Below, in pieces: positions 1-18,053 of a stretch of 64,000 bases of DNA (its first letter is position 1; each line of letters opens with the position of its first letter). The notes under the pieces are model-generated. The model did no database searches. It was not told where the DNA came from and saw nothing but the letters and a program-made list of their open reading frames with translations. The stretch spans positions 4,898,001-4,962,000 of the forward strand of contig CAVNZM010000007.1 in assembly GCA_963693365.1 (NCBI GenBank), in the 5' to 3' direction. The position numbers were made by a program, and so were the translations under genes. The stretch comes from Amoebidium appalachense (lineage: Eukaryota; Ichthyosporea).

Positions 1-142
1 CCTGTCACCACCCTGCACAAATACTTAAACACACCCTTTCTTTCCTCTCCATAATCTCCATTCACCGCCAAGCATAGCACACAAAACACACATATATTTT
101 CCTCCCCTTTCCCACCTACACCCATTCACCCCTCCTTTGCAG

Positions 143-7146
<7,004 letters not shown>

Positions 7147-7171
7147 GCATGTTTCGGGGAGGGGCGTGTGT

Positions 7172-7224
<53 letters not shown>

Positions 7225-8202
7225 GATTCCGAATTGCTCGATGAATTTGTGTGCTTCTGTGACGTAGGAATGTTGTTGGTGGCTGGAACGGGTCGAAGGT
7301 TGTTTGTCTCGTTGACGGGGGGGGGGGGGGGGGGGGGGGGAGGGGGGGGGGGGAGAGCGAGGTTTAGGACTTGGGGAGGGGACGGGAGGGCTTTTTTTTT
7401 TTTTTTTTTTTTTTTATGGGGTTTGGGGGGGGGGGAGGGGGGAGGGGGGGGGGAGGGGGGAGGTGGGTGTGGGCAAATTAGAGCTATCCTTGTTCTTGAA
7501 CGCTCACCCTTCCTTCCCCATACTGTAACCAGATCAACCGTCCTCCTGCGCCCTTCTTTGGTTGTGTGACGATCGGCATTATGGCATGCACGCACACACA
7601 CACACACACACACACACAGTCACACACATACACACATGCTTGTGTACGCACGCGCATAGCTAAGTTGGTTGTGTATGTGTGTATCCATCGAATGACTTGG
7701 TATAGCTGCTGGGTGGGCGAGGTGACAATACAGACATTTGTATTGCATGTATTGTAATCAGGTTCTCGTGTATGTATGCGAATGTCATTACAATACTTAC
7801 TGGTGTTTGGTAAAACCAAAACTGTTAGCTTTTATGTCGGGACCTACACAATCTTTTTGTACATACATAGAGTTCTTTGGAATTCGGTTCGTTTTAAATC
7901 TGTGGGATCTGAACTGCAATCAGCATGGTTTTGTACGCAAATTCTGTAATAAACCGAACCCGGGCCTATCCATGGTCGGTTCAGGTGACACACCCACCAT
8001 GATCTGGCTGGGTGAGTGTTACGGTATGTCTGCGTTCGTGCCAACTGGTGTATGCTTGAACTAACCATGCAATACAAGCATAGAATGATCAGGCATGTGT
8101 GTTTGTGTGCGCGAGTGTACCTGTGTGCGAGCGTGTGTGTTTGTGAATTTGTAAGTTACACGTTGTTTTTATGTGATTAATTCTGCCCCCGGGGAGGGGG
8201 GT

Positions 8203-8240
<38 letters not shown>

Positions 8241-8553
8241 AGTTGACCGGACACAAATGCAAATCAGTTTACAGTTCAGAATTTTATGATATATTTACTA
8301 TTGTTTATGCAAGAGTCCAGCTCCTGCTGCAATGCTAAAATTTTAAGATTTTGGGTTATGGGTATCATTCCAGTGCTCAATTTTTACTCTAAACTGTTCC
8401 ATTCGTGCATTACTAAGTATCATAATCCACTGTCGCATTAGTACGGAATCAGCACTTAGTAAAAATTTGCATATTTACGTATTCGCACCACAGTGGTATT
8501 CCAGCATTCTAGACATTTCTCACAATCATAAAGTAGCATGTGCCTCGACCATT
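7147..8553. other. Intergenic, 3' flanks of two convergent genes
   Basis: Holds long poly-G runs (7187-7222, 7317-7340, 8208-8239), a T-run at 7393-7415 and a short (CA)n at 7590. An AATAAA at 7948-7953 on the plus strand could be the thioesterase poly(A) signal, but it is 800 nt past the stop. No convincing gene is seen; the open frames at 7738-8064 resemble no family and look like chance. Confidence 0.5.
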
Positions 8554-9687
8554 TTACGGTAGTGCCTCAGCTATCTTTTGCCTCCGTGCCGGGGTGAGGT
8601 TTGTCGGCAGCGGCACCTTAAAGTCCACTACCAGGTCCCCCCTGCCGCCGGCCTTTTTGGGCATGCCGCGGCCCCCAAACACCTTCGTGCCCGGCTGCAG
8701 CACCGCCCCCGCCACTGTTTGCAGCGGCTGGCCGTCGATTGTGGGCACGCTGACGGCCTTTCCGAGCAGCGCGTCCTTGAGCGGCACCGTCACGCTGCAC
8801 TGGAGGTTGTCCCCGGCCCGCGTGAACACAGGGTGAGGTTTCTGCCGCACCACAAACACAACGTCCTGCGGGGGCTGGTGCGCACGCACGTCACCCGCGC
8901 CGTCAAAGCGCACCTTTGTGCCCTCCTTCCAACTCGGCCGCACGTCGACCTCCATGATCTTGGCCTCCTGCTGCGCCTGGCCCGTCACCGGGTCCTCCAG
9001 CGTGCGTGTGATCTTCATCTTCTTTCTTGCGCCCCCATACAGCTCCTCGAGCGTGCAGTTGAGGGGGTGCACCACCTCCATGTTCTTGGCCCTCCGCCCG
9101 CCCCCAAACCCGTCGCCCATGTGCACGTCGTCGTCTCCCGTCAGGTCAAAGGGGTGCTGCTGGCTGCCCATCCACCCAAACTTTGTGCCGCCCGGGCGCA
9201 TGTTCATGCGTGGACCCCTGCGCTGTTTCATGCCGGGCTGGGCCCCGCCCAGCAGGTCTGCAAAGCCGCCGGCACCGCCAAACATTTGCGCAAAAATGTT
9301 GTCTGCGTCCTGCTGCGAGAAGTGGTAGCTGCCGCCGTTGCCGCCCTCATTGCCGCCGAAGAAGAACATGTTGGGCCCTTCCTGCGGCCCAAATCCGCCT
9401 GGGAAGCCAGAGGGCCCGGCCGAGCTGTGGGAGGGGTCTGGGATGCCGCCCTTGAGGCCCTCCTCGCCGTACATGTCGTAGATTTGCCTCTTTTTTGGGT
9501 CCGAGAGCACGTCATATGCCTCGGATATCTCTTGGAATTTCTGAGTGGCGGCCTCCTTGTTGCTTGCGTTCTTGTCGGGATGCCACTTCATGGCCAGCTT
9601 GCGGTAGGCCTTTTTGAGCGCATCCTCGTCAGAGCAGCCCTTGGGCACGCCCAGAATCGAATAGTAGTCTTTGCCACCAACGGCCAT
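8554..9687 (-). CDS. Type II DnaJ (Hsp40, DNAJB-like) co-chaperone
   Basis: Stimulates the Hsp70 ATPase and delivers unfolded clients in the cytosol or nucleus (family knowledge). It is an intronless 377-residue frame. The J domain covers about residues 6-72, with the catalytic HPD at 36-38 in KWHPDK. A long Gly/Phe/Met-rich linker covers about 75-195. The C-terminal peptide-binding domains run from about 205 to 370, opening with [20 protein letters not shown]. There is no CxxCxGxG zinc finger, so it is type II (DNAJB1/4/Sis1-like). The start ATG is 134-140 bp downstream of a TATA box and about 214 bp from a heat-shock element. It is divergently paired with a BAG-domain gene, also an Hsp70 partner. 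It is complete and ends KIAEALP. Confidence 0.97.
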   Translation of the reverse strand: MAVGGKDYYSILGVPKGCSDEDALKKAYRKLAMKWHPDKNASNKEAATQKFQEISEAYDVLSDPKKRQIYDMYGEEGLKGGIPDPSHSSAGPSGFPGGFGPQEGPNMFFFGGNEGGNGGSYHFSQQDADNIFAQMFGGAGGFADLLGGAQPGMKQRRGPRMNMRPGGTKFGWMGSQQHPFDLTGDDDVHMGDGFGGGRRAKNMEVVHPLNCTLEELYGGARKKMKITRTLEDPVTGQAQQEAKIMEVDVRPSWKEGTKVRFDGAGDVRAHQPPQDVVFVVRQKPHPVFTRAGDNLQCSVTVPLKDALLGKAVSVPTIDGQPLQTVAGAVLQPGTKVFGGRGMPKKAGGRGDLVVDFKVPLPTNLTPARRQKIAEALP

Positions 9688-9820
9688 TTTGCGGGTGAAG
9701 AAAAATCTGAGAAATTATTTTTAGTTGTTTGGTTTTCCCCGTCAGTTTGATTCGGGTGCTCAACTCGAAGTTTTCGAAGTGAAAGTTTGACTAGCTGCGG
9801 CTCTGCTACTGGGATCGAGT

Positions 9821-9827
9821 TTATATA
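9821..9827 (-). promoter_or_regulatory. TATA box for the DnaJ gene
   Basis: The minus strand reads GGGTATATAAACTCG. The distance to the ATG at 9687 leaves an about 100-nt 5' UTR. The same GTATATAA core lies upstream of the secreted protein gene at 27197-27203. Confidence 0.7.
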
Positions 9828-9870
9828 CCCGCGCTGAGGAATGCATGGAAAGATACAGAAATATTTGCTG

Positions 9871-9884
9871 ATTGGTTCTCGAAA
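9871..9884 (-). promoter_or_regulatory. CCAAT box and partial heat-shock element
   Basis: ATTGG at 9871-9875 is a CCAAT box on the minus strand. It is followed by one TTC/GAA pair (GTTCTCGAAA), a two-unit partial heat-shock element about 17 bp from the main one. Confidence 0.5.
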
Positions 9885-9900
9885 AAAGCAAGTAGAACCC

Positions 9901-9925
9901 CGAACATTCCGAAATGTTCCCGAAA
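9901..9925. promoter_or_regulatory. Heat-shock element between divergent DnaJ and BAG genes
   Basis: Five adjacent 5-bp units read cGAAc, aTTCc, gAAAt, gTTCc, cGAAa; four of the five match the alternating nGAAn/nTTCn consensus exactly and the middle one has a single change. It lies about 75 bp upstream of the minus-strand TATA box and about 60 bp upstream of the plus-strand one. It should bind trimeric heat-shock factor (established HSF rule; activity here is inferred). Confidence 0.8.
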
Positions 9926-10843
9926 CTACATCATTGCGTTTATGCATGCAATTACAACAGATTTCCTAATAGAAGAAAGTCTTTCTATATATTTATTCAG
10001 ACCACGAGGGCGAGGGAGCAAGCAGAGCAGGCAAGTGCACAGCGACAGAGGGAAGAATTCGAGCAGGCGCAGAGGCGGAGGGCAGAGCTCGAGCAGACAC
10101 AGAGGCAACGCTGCTTGGAGCCGCTGCTCAAACACATACCACCACATTCGACACACATGAATGCACATGTGGATATGCCCCCTGAGGACCATCCTACATC
10201 CGTGGATGTTGTGCCCGACACCCCAGCTTCAACAGTTGCCGAAACCCAAGTGGTCCCTACCACGCACACAACACAGCCAACGAAGCTGCCGTCGAAACAT
10301 CGCAGCAATAATTCCCGTCCAACAAAAGCTTGGCGGTGCAGGCGGCGATTGCAAGCAGCCACGGTCATCCAACGATGGTGGCGTGCTGTGCAGGCACAGA
10401 GGGACGCAGCCATGCCCGATGCCACCGCAGCCACCAGGCTGGTGCGGACAGGACGGATGAGGCGGCACGAGTCATCACACAGGCAGTGCGCAAGGTGGCC
10501 GCCCAAAAAAAAACGGCCAGAGCACTGGGGCAAATGCAAATTTTTAAAGCTCAGCGGCATAGTGGCTGAGGCAGACGCACTGCGGGCAGAGTTTTACGAC
10601 AAAATGTTCATGCAGCCGGTGCATGACTCACGGGACAAGGTGCGCTATGCTCTGCTGGGCTATGTGGACATGCTAAAGGAGCTGATCCTTAGGACGGACG
10701 ACATCCCAACGTACGGCCAGGTGCGTGTGCGGCAGCAGCGCAAAGCCACGTTCAGACATATCCAGTCGCTGCTGAAGGAGGCAGACAGATACAGGCAGGG
10801 CGGCGCTCAACCTGCCGCAATAAGTAATCATGAGGCTATGTGA
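9914..10843 (+). CDS. IQ-motif and BAG-domain Hsp70 co-chaperone
   Basis: BAG domains bind the Hsp70 ATPase domain and promote nucleotide exchange. The frame is 309 codons if started at 9914, but that ATG lies inside the heat-shock element. The TATA box at 9986-9993 would place transcription start near 10015, making the ATG at 10157 the first usable one (228 residues). A 3' splice site at 10000 (TATTCAG) is the other option. Numbered from 9914: Arg/Glu/Gln-rich coiled coil 32-68, IQ motif about 148-165 (VIQRWWRAVQAQR), BAG domain about 213-294 with YVDMLKELILRTDDIP, RQQRKATFRHIQSLLKEAD. IQ plus BAG is the layout of plant BAG5/6 and fungal BagA. Odd: between about 10448 and 10566 the next frame reads more helix-like (VITQAVRKVAAQKKTARAL) than this one, so a pair of compensating indels or a small intron is possible. 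Confidence 0.75.
   Translation: MFPKLHHCVYACNYNRFPNRRKSFYIFIQTTRAREQAEQASAQRQREEFEQAQRRRAELEQTQRQRCLEPLLKHIPPHSTHMNAHVDMPPEDHPTSVDVVPDTPASTVAETQVVPTTHTTQPTKLPSKHRSNNSRPTKAWRCRRRLQAATVIQRWWRAVQAQRDAAMPDATAATRLVRTGRMRRHESSHRQCARWPPKKKRPEHWGKCKFLKLSGIVAEADALRAEFYDKMFMQPVHDSRDKVRYALLGYVDMLKELILRTDDIPTYGQVRVRQQRKATFRHIQSLLKEADRYRQGGAQPAAISNHEAM
9986..9993 (+). promoter_or_regulatory. Candidate TATA box for the BAG gene
   Basis: CTATATATTTATT sits about 60 bp downstream of the heat-shock element, on the BAG side of the shared promoter. It also precedes an AG at 9999-10000 that could be a 3' splice site instead. Confidence 0.45.
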
Positions 10844-10953
10844 AATGTGTCTATCTACATGTGTGTCAATTTTGTAACACAATCAATACCCTTTAGTGAT
10901 TACTAGAAGAATTATTGCTCTATTTGTATATTATCAATGGTGCTGGACACCTC

Positions 10954-10959
10954 AATAAA
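10954..10959 (+). terminator. AATAAA poly(A) signal of the BAG gene
   Basis: AATAAA 111 nt after the stop codon, in AT-rich sequence. A second AATAAA lies at about 11066. Confidence 0.6.
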
Positions 10960-11152
10960 ATATATGCATGATAGCTTGAGAGTACCGTAGTGTATGATCA
11001 CGATGAATTGATGTTTTATGCCTTAAAAGGCAGTCGATACAGCAAGAATTAATTCTGATGAGAAATAAACAGTTGAGTGCCAATAGTAGAACAAACTGTT
11101 GTGATGTCATGGAACGTTGCTAGATGTGTGCCTGGGACACTGTGCCGTAAGG

Positions 11153-11198
<46 letters not shown>

Positions 11199-11315
11199 TT
11201 GTATTGGTAACCGTGCTCACTGCTTTGTGTACCTCAAAGTGGGGTTTCATGCTCTTCCCCTCTCAATCTTTGTTCTCTACTTCATTCGTCGGGTGTTTCA
11301 CTCATTCCACCAACC

Positions 11316-11347
<32 letters not shown>

Positions 11348-11492
11348 ACCACCACACACACACACACACAGCCTCAGCTTTTCAGTCTTGTGTGTATGTT
11401 TGTGTGTGTGTGCGCGCCTGTGTACACGTGTGTGTATGTGTGTGTGTGTGCGCACGGGCTTGCGCGTGTGTGAGTGGGTGGGTGCGTGCGTG

Positions 11493-11525
<33 letters not shown>

Positions 11526-11726
11526 ATGTGTATGTGTGCGTGTGCGCATGCGAGTGTATGCGCATGTACGTGCGCGTGTGGACTCAACCCGAGAGTTCTT
11601 TTTTTCTATCGTGTCAAAAGGGTTACATTCACTTGGCCGTGTCTCCCCCCCCCCCCCCCCCCCCTCGCCCCGCCCTGCTTCACCGCCTCCTCCTCCTTCA
11701 GCATTTTGTTTTGTGTGTGCATGTGT

Positions 11727-11807
<81 letters not shown>

Positions 11808-11952
11808 TGTGTGTGTTCGTTTCCTCCTTGTATGGGTGCTTACGGTTTTGTGTACTTCAGAGTGATTTGGTTTTCTTACTCACCCCCTCCCTCTTCTTGT
11901 TCTCCAATTCAATCACCGGGCTTTTGCTCATTCCGCTGAATTGAATCCCCCC

Positions 11953-12046
<94 letters not shown>

Positions 12047-12150
12047 GGGCTCCCTTTCCTCCCCTCAACACACAACACACACAAATTTAGCTTTTTTCTT
12101 GTGTTTTTCTGTGTGCGCACATGCGTGTATGTGGATTCACCCCCTTTTGT

Positions 12151-12183
<33 letters not shown>

Positions 12184-12335
12184 CCCCTTTACCCCCCTCT
12201 TCTGCTTTTTGTTTTGTTTGTTCGCACATGTTTGTGTAGTGTGTAGTGTGTATGGTGTGTGTGTGTGTGTGTGTACGGTGTCTGTGTGTGTGTGTGTGTA
12301 CGGTGTCTGTGTGTGTGTGTGTGTGTGTGTGTACG

Positions 12336-12367
<32 letters not shown>

Positions 12368-12370
12368 ACG

Positions 12371-12402
<32 letters not shown>

Positions 12403-12442
12403 ACGGTGTCTGTGTGTGTGTCTGTGTGTGTGTGTGTGTACG

Positions 12443-12492
<50 letters not shown>

Positions 12493-13672
12493 TTTGAATG
12501 AGTGTGTATGTGTGTGTGTTTGGTAATGTCTGTGTGTGGGTGTGTGAACTCTAGAGGAGGAGAGGGTGCGTGAAAGGGGGGAAGGGGGGGGGGGGAGGGG
12601 GGAAGACATCCCCATATGTCTTCCTTAGTGCAGCTTCTGCCCGAATAAATCATCGCAGTTTATGAGTTAAATTGATTGGTCATGCTCATGAGTCATGGTG
12701 AGTCAATATATCTGCCTATATAGTAGTTTTATGTACATGATTCAAAAAAAAAACGCCGCCAATAAGCTATATACAAGTTTACTTGCTATGCCATGACCAT
12801 TTCTAGCTCGGTTTTATCTCACGTTCTCAATTTCAGATATACTAATAGTGTATTTACGAGCTCAGCTTTTCCATGGACGGGTCACACCAAGCCGTCGATG
12901 TTGCATGATCCACCCTCTCCCCCCCCACTCTTCCCCCCTCCCCTTCCCCCCCCCTCCTCCCCCCCCCCCCCCCCCCCCCCCCCCGCCCCCTCCCCCCCAA
13001 ACCAACACCAACCACCATACAAGGTCATACACACACAACAACCCCAATATGTCACCCACAAAGCAGTGCAATCCAACCCACCTGAAAAACACTACTAAAT
13101 ATGGTTGCACGGTGGGTTGGCAAACACCACAAACCGCACCGTCACGTATGCATACTCAAGCCTGAAATATGTGCGGGCAGGTTATAGAACTAAAACACGA
13201 AGTAGGAGAAATTATCGTGCACGATTTGAGAGAAACACAGACGTAGCTTGTTTAGGCAACACGCACATATTACCCAGAGCCATATAACCCCCCCCTCTCC
13301 CCTTCCCTCCCGGAGATCATAACTCACAACTTTATTCTCGTGATATCTGGCTACTTTTACATAGCTACCAACCAAAACTGTGTATATCCGTAGAGCCTCG
13401 AGACAAAAAATATACCCACTAAAGAACCCACAACAACTTTGAAAAATCATCTCACCTGGCAACACACTGCTTTTGCTGAAAGACTTAAAGCCCCACATCA
13501 ACCCCATTAACCAAACACCCTATCACACACAAATCTGACTCATTAAAGGTGGGGGAGTGTGTGTGTGCGTGTGTGTGTGTGTGGGAGGGGGAGGGGGGGG
13601 GTCTATAAACATATGTTCACCATTAAGAACAAACACATGTTGAATATTTATGGATGGGGGGTTGGTGTTCTA
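10960..13672. other. Gene-free low-complexity region
   Basis: Mostly (GT)n, (CT)n and poly-C. Two similar segments of roughly 130 bp (about 11190-11320 and 11810-11950) each run from (GT)n through TTTTGTGTACCTC/TTTTGTGTACTTCAGAGTG and CATTCC to poly-C, so this is a locally duplicated unit. 12650-13550 is ordinary AT-balanced sequence with no frame I recognise. Confidence 0.6.
12240..12490. repeat. GT-rich minisatellite with TACGGTGTC punctuation
   Basis: Six copies of TACGGTGTC separated by (TG)n blocks of 14-28 bp, giving units of about 25-36 bp. Confidence 0.85.
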
Positions 13673-15163
13673 TTACTTTGGGCTGCACCTCTTTGTGTGC
13701 AGTGCCAGCTCCCGCGCATTCTGACTGACCACGCAGCAGTGGCACACCACCGCCAACAAACAATCCGCCGTTTCAGAGTACCCAAGCCCATATGTTGCTC
13801 TCAGAGACTGCCTTGTAGTGTAAGCGTTGGTAAAACACACGTCACACACCGTGCACCCTCTTTCCTCGACCAATGCTGCCGTTTTGGCGGTCGAAACACA
13901 CGGAAGGAAAGTGGAGAGAAGGCAACCGGATATATCTTCACCACAGCCGCAAAAGGACGCGTGGAAACCGGGGGTGAACGTGCGCGTAACGAGGTCTGGA
14001 CGGGGAAGGGGTGCCACCGAGGGAAAACCGAAAATCGCAGGCGGCTGGCGCGAAATTACGAGGCCCGGGGGGAGCTTTTCGTCGTTTTTGGTGGCTGTGG
14101 GGGGAATGCGCAGGGGGGAAAGGACCGTGGGCTCCATCTGGTCCAGTTTCCTTTGCAGTTTCGAATTTTCAAATCGCAGGCGATCGACCTCACGCTCCAG
14201 ATCGGCAGCACGCGCGGTGTTGCCGGTGGCTGGGGATGGGACGGCTGGGAGAGGCTCATCCTGTGTGTTGTTTTAGGTGTTTGCGTAAAATGAAACGTGT
14301 TTAATGGGGGATAGGGAAAAGAAGGCGGAGAGGTAGGTATTGGGAAGAGGGAGTAGGATGTGTGCAAAGAGAAGGGAGGGTTGATGGGGGAGGGCGGGGG
14401 AAGGGGGTGGGGGGGTATGGGTGGTGGGTGGGAGGGGGTGGGGGAGTAAGTTTGCGGACCCTGGGATGTAGTTTCTTCATTTGGCCGCCGACGGGCAGAG
14501 AAGGGTGGGGAAGGGGAGGGAGGCAGAGGGAAAGGAGGTTAGGGACATGTTCATTGCATTGGAAGATGACACGGGCTCGGGTTGACAACACGTGTTGGGT
14601 GATTGGGGGGTTGAAAGATGAGAGGACAACATGAACAACGAAAAGAGTGTGGATGGGGCACGTCAGTTAGTGGGTGTTGGGTGGAGAATGTATGATAGGG
14701 CAGAGACTGAAGGGGAATGGAGGGGGGGATTTGTAAAAGAGAAAAAAAAGCACCTCAGAAACAGGGAACTGGCAGGGGGCCAGGGGAATCCCAGGGTGGG
14801 GGGGGGGGGGGGGGGGGTAAGGGGGGGATGCCGGGGAAGAAGCCTAATCAATATACTCAAAGTCAGATTCATTAATCACAAAATCGGCACAATTTTCATT
14901 TTCAGATGCAAGGAATTAGCAGTGCGATTGTTTTTATGCTTTACCTGACGTTGGGTGTTGGCCTCCCCCAGCATCTGCTCGAAGTTGGCCGACTGCCCAC
15001 GGACTCCCCCAACAGAGAACCCACGGGGACGACGTACTTGAGACCTGAAGGGGGGCATATTTCATATGAATAACAACATTGTTGTATGATATTATGTTGG
15101 CTCGGCGTTAATTTCTGATTTTTTTCTTTAAAAATTCAACGGTATGTATGTTTGTGTGTCTGT

Positions 15164-15195
<32 letters not shown>

Positions 15196-16263
15196 TCGGC
15201 ACAGGTAAGAGATAGGGAAGGCAGAAGAAGGGTGGGAGGGGGGGGGGGGGGGGGGGGGGCGCATGTAGAGGTCTATACCGTAAATGCTTGAACCGTGAAT
15301 AGATAGCACTCATAAAAGAGGATCAATTAGGGGAGGGATGTTTGAGGAAGTGCCTCCCCGGGGGGCGGGGGGGGGGGAGGGAGGGGGGAAACCGGGGGAG
15401 GGGGGGGGGGGCATCTGAATGTGTTACAGAACATGAAGTACCGCATACGAACGGCACTTAGTGGATATGCATCATAAGCAGGGCCATTCCCATTGGAGAG
15501 GGAAGGGGGGGTGAGGTGGGAAGGCAACTCATTCAACAACAAGTCTCGACCCGGGAGAAAAGTGGTGGTGGTGGTGGGGGGGGGGGGAGAACGGGAGAAC
15601 GGGAGAAAGAAGAGGGATATGGGTAAGGGGAGCATACCGTCCCAGAGAGGGAGAGGAAGCCGAGTTGAGAGCCATAGTGTTTGCATCCGTCACCCCGGCC
15701 AGAACCTGATCCAGCGATGTGCCCATAAACACAGTCTCTCCCCTGCGTGCCACCAACGGCGAAGAGAGAGGGGTGGAAAATGCGCTGCCGATATCCGACT
15801 CGTTTTCCTCGATCGCTGTCATGCTTGTGAGACGCGAGATCCGATTGGAGCTCGCACGGGGAGTGGGTGGATCCGCGCGGACATATGGGGCTGGGTTGGG
15901 GGCGTAGGTGGTTGCGTCATCCGAGTGAGAGGTGACGGTGGTGGGTGGTCCGTTGATGTTGATCTCCGTGGAGCCCGTGTGGAGCCTAGAGTGGGAAAGG
16001 AAAAGGAGGGTGGATGTAAGTGTATGTGTGTGTGTGTTCGGGGAGGGAGGGAAGGGGAGGGAGGAAGGGGGGGGAGTGGAGGGAGTATTGGGGGGGGGGG
16101 GGAGGGGGGGGGGGGAGGGAGGGAGGGGAGGAAGGGGGGAGGGTAACAGAGGACGTGCACGACAGAGAAGGAGCAGAGCCTCGACAATTGGATTCATGAC
16201 GACGAAGCCGTTGGCTACTTGAACGATTTGCATGAATCTCTTCTCGTTTCTTTGCTTCATTTT

Positions 16264-16297
<34 letters not shown>

Positions 16298-16477
16298 GGT
16301 GGTTGCAGAAACACCCAAGGCTAAATTCATTTCGTAATGGCTATTTTTGCAGGGGAAGCGGATATCCAGGGGGCCAGACAAATCGGACGGGAGGTGGTGT
16401 TGGCAAGAAAAGGATAGGGAATGGGGGCGGAATGGTTGAGCGGGCGGGCGGGCGGGCAGGCGGGCAGGCGGGCAGTC

Positions 16478-16509
<32 letters not shown>

Positions 16510-18053
16510 ATTCTCGGAATACCCACTTGGGCGAAGAATCTGAACTTGTGCGCAGGTGGCCAGAGCCGATGGTGCCGCGTGACACACGTGCAGCAAGATG
16601 ATTGGCTGCACGGCGCATGCGCGGGGTTCCAGCACCTTCCATGGGGTCCATCTCGGACCATTCCGATATCCAAAAAAGGCAATTCACAGTGCACACAGGG
16701 GCACCCTTTGGTGTCGTCACACTGATGGTTTGGGGGGTCGGGGGTTGGCCAGCAGGAATATCGCGGACGGCGATTTTCCATTTGCCGCGTGAGGGCGTGT
16801 TGGGGCGTACCTTGAGACTGAATGAGAGCTCGTCATCAGGCGAGGATACCTGTGTGTGTGTGTGTGGTGGAGGACGGTGGGGGGGGGGATTAGTAGAGAT
16901 TGAGCGATTGGGGATTGGGTGTATTATCAGAGAGAAGAGCAGAGAGCATGGGGAAATATGCAGGTGCTTGTGTGTACGTGCATGATTAGGTGCAGTGCAG
17001 TGTGCGTGCGTGCGTGTGCGCGTGCGTGCGTGGGTTCGCCTTTGCATGTGTGTTACAGCAAAGTGTCTGTTGTGTATGTATTTATGTGTGTTTTTAATAT
17101 GAAAACGTGTGTCTCGCAAAGGGGGAGGAGGAGGGAAGAGAGCGGCGGGTTGCGGAAGGGGAGGTGGTGGAGGGGGGTGAAGGGGGGAGAGGGGGGAGGA
17201 GGGGGGGATGGGTGAGCTACGTGACTGATGATTAGCCAAAACGTTGATCCGATCGTGCATGCCCTTACGCTTTATCCTGTGCACGGGCAGGTTCGGGTAT
17301 CTATGTTTTTTTTAAACTATCATGATCGGTCGAAGACGGGTGACCTTCACAAACAGTACAATGGAAAGCCCGAGGGCAAACTTATATCAGAAATTTCATC
17401 CCGAATCCCCAACCTACTACTGCCATAGGCCCCCGTTTGGCACGAGGAATGTGCAAATGAAACTCTTTTTGCTTTACAACATCAATGAGGTATTGTATAC
17501 TACTAACGACCATTCAGCAGTGTCTGTCAACGCGGCTCAGGGTGGAAGGGGGAAACAGGGGAACCACCAAGGGGAATGCCATTCACTAGCACAAAACACT
17601 CAAAGGAATTCTGAGTAACCAATGACCCAGTGGTAGGGCAAGTGTGTTTCTTAGAGCCGCACCGCTACAGGACCAGCACACACACACACGGTGCCGCACT
17701 CACCACTAGGAACCCCAGCAAATCATCACCCCCACAAGAACACGGGGACACAGATATCCTCCCGGTGCCAAGTCCCCACCTCCAGTATATTTACGCTCAT
17801 GCGCTATGCCCATATGCATGAATGCACCAAATGAACCTTATGAAACCCCACCCACCTTCAGGTTGCACCTTTCGTTCCACTTGAGGCCGTCCGATGCCGC
17901 GGTTCTCATCTTCTCCTTCCCCAGCTTTATGATCACAAACAGGCCCTGTCCTGCGTTATTCCCTCCCGGCTTTGCCTGCTGTTCTGTGAGTGTGCCATCG
18001 TAAACCTGAACTGTCACCCGCGCAGGATGGCGACGCACTTCGCCCTCAACCAT
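13673..18053 (-). CDS. C2 domain + coiled coil + PLAC8 domain protein
   Basis: Exons on the minus strand: 18053-17856 (ATG start), 16849 to about 16600 (end unresolved), 15985-15638, 15044-14945, 14260-13673 (stop TAA). Phases agree for 1-2, 3-4 and 4-5; at least one small exon or a misplaced edge remains between the second and third. The first two exons form a C2 domain, normally a Ca2+/phospholipid-binding fold: ARVTVQVYDGTL, LFVIIKLGKEKMRTAAS, LKWNERCNL, ELSFSLKVR, KWKIAVRDI. Exons 3-4 are Ser/Thr/Pro-rich. The last exon starts with a heptad coiled coil (ADLEREVDRLRFENSKLQR) and ends with a Cys-rich PLAC8 domain: FCGCGEDISGCLLSTFLPCV, ERGCTVCDVC and ADCLLAVVCHCCVVSQNAREL. PLAC8 proteins are usually membrane-associated. 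A type A repeat lies inside the third intron shown here, in sense orientation. Confidence 0.75.
15412..15490 (-). repeat. Intronic repeat type A, minus strand
   Basis: On the minus strand it reads GGCCCTGCTTATGATGCATA, then CGGTACTTCATGTTCTG, then ACACATTCAGATGCC and poly-C. This is the type A order of landmarks, and the orientation matches the minus-strand host gene. Confidence 0.65.

Noticed and set aside
8578-9750. 390-codon frame opposite the DnaJ gene
   Set aside because: It is the antisense shadow of a GC-rich real gene, with His/Arg/Ala/Leu-biased composition.
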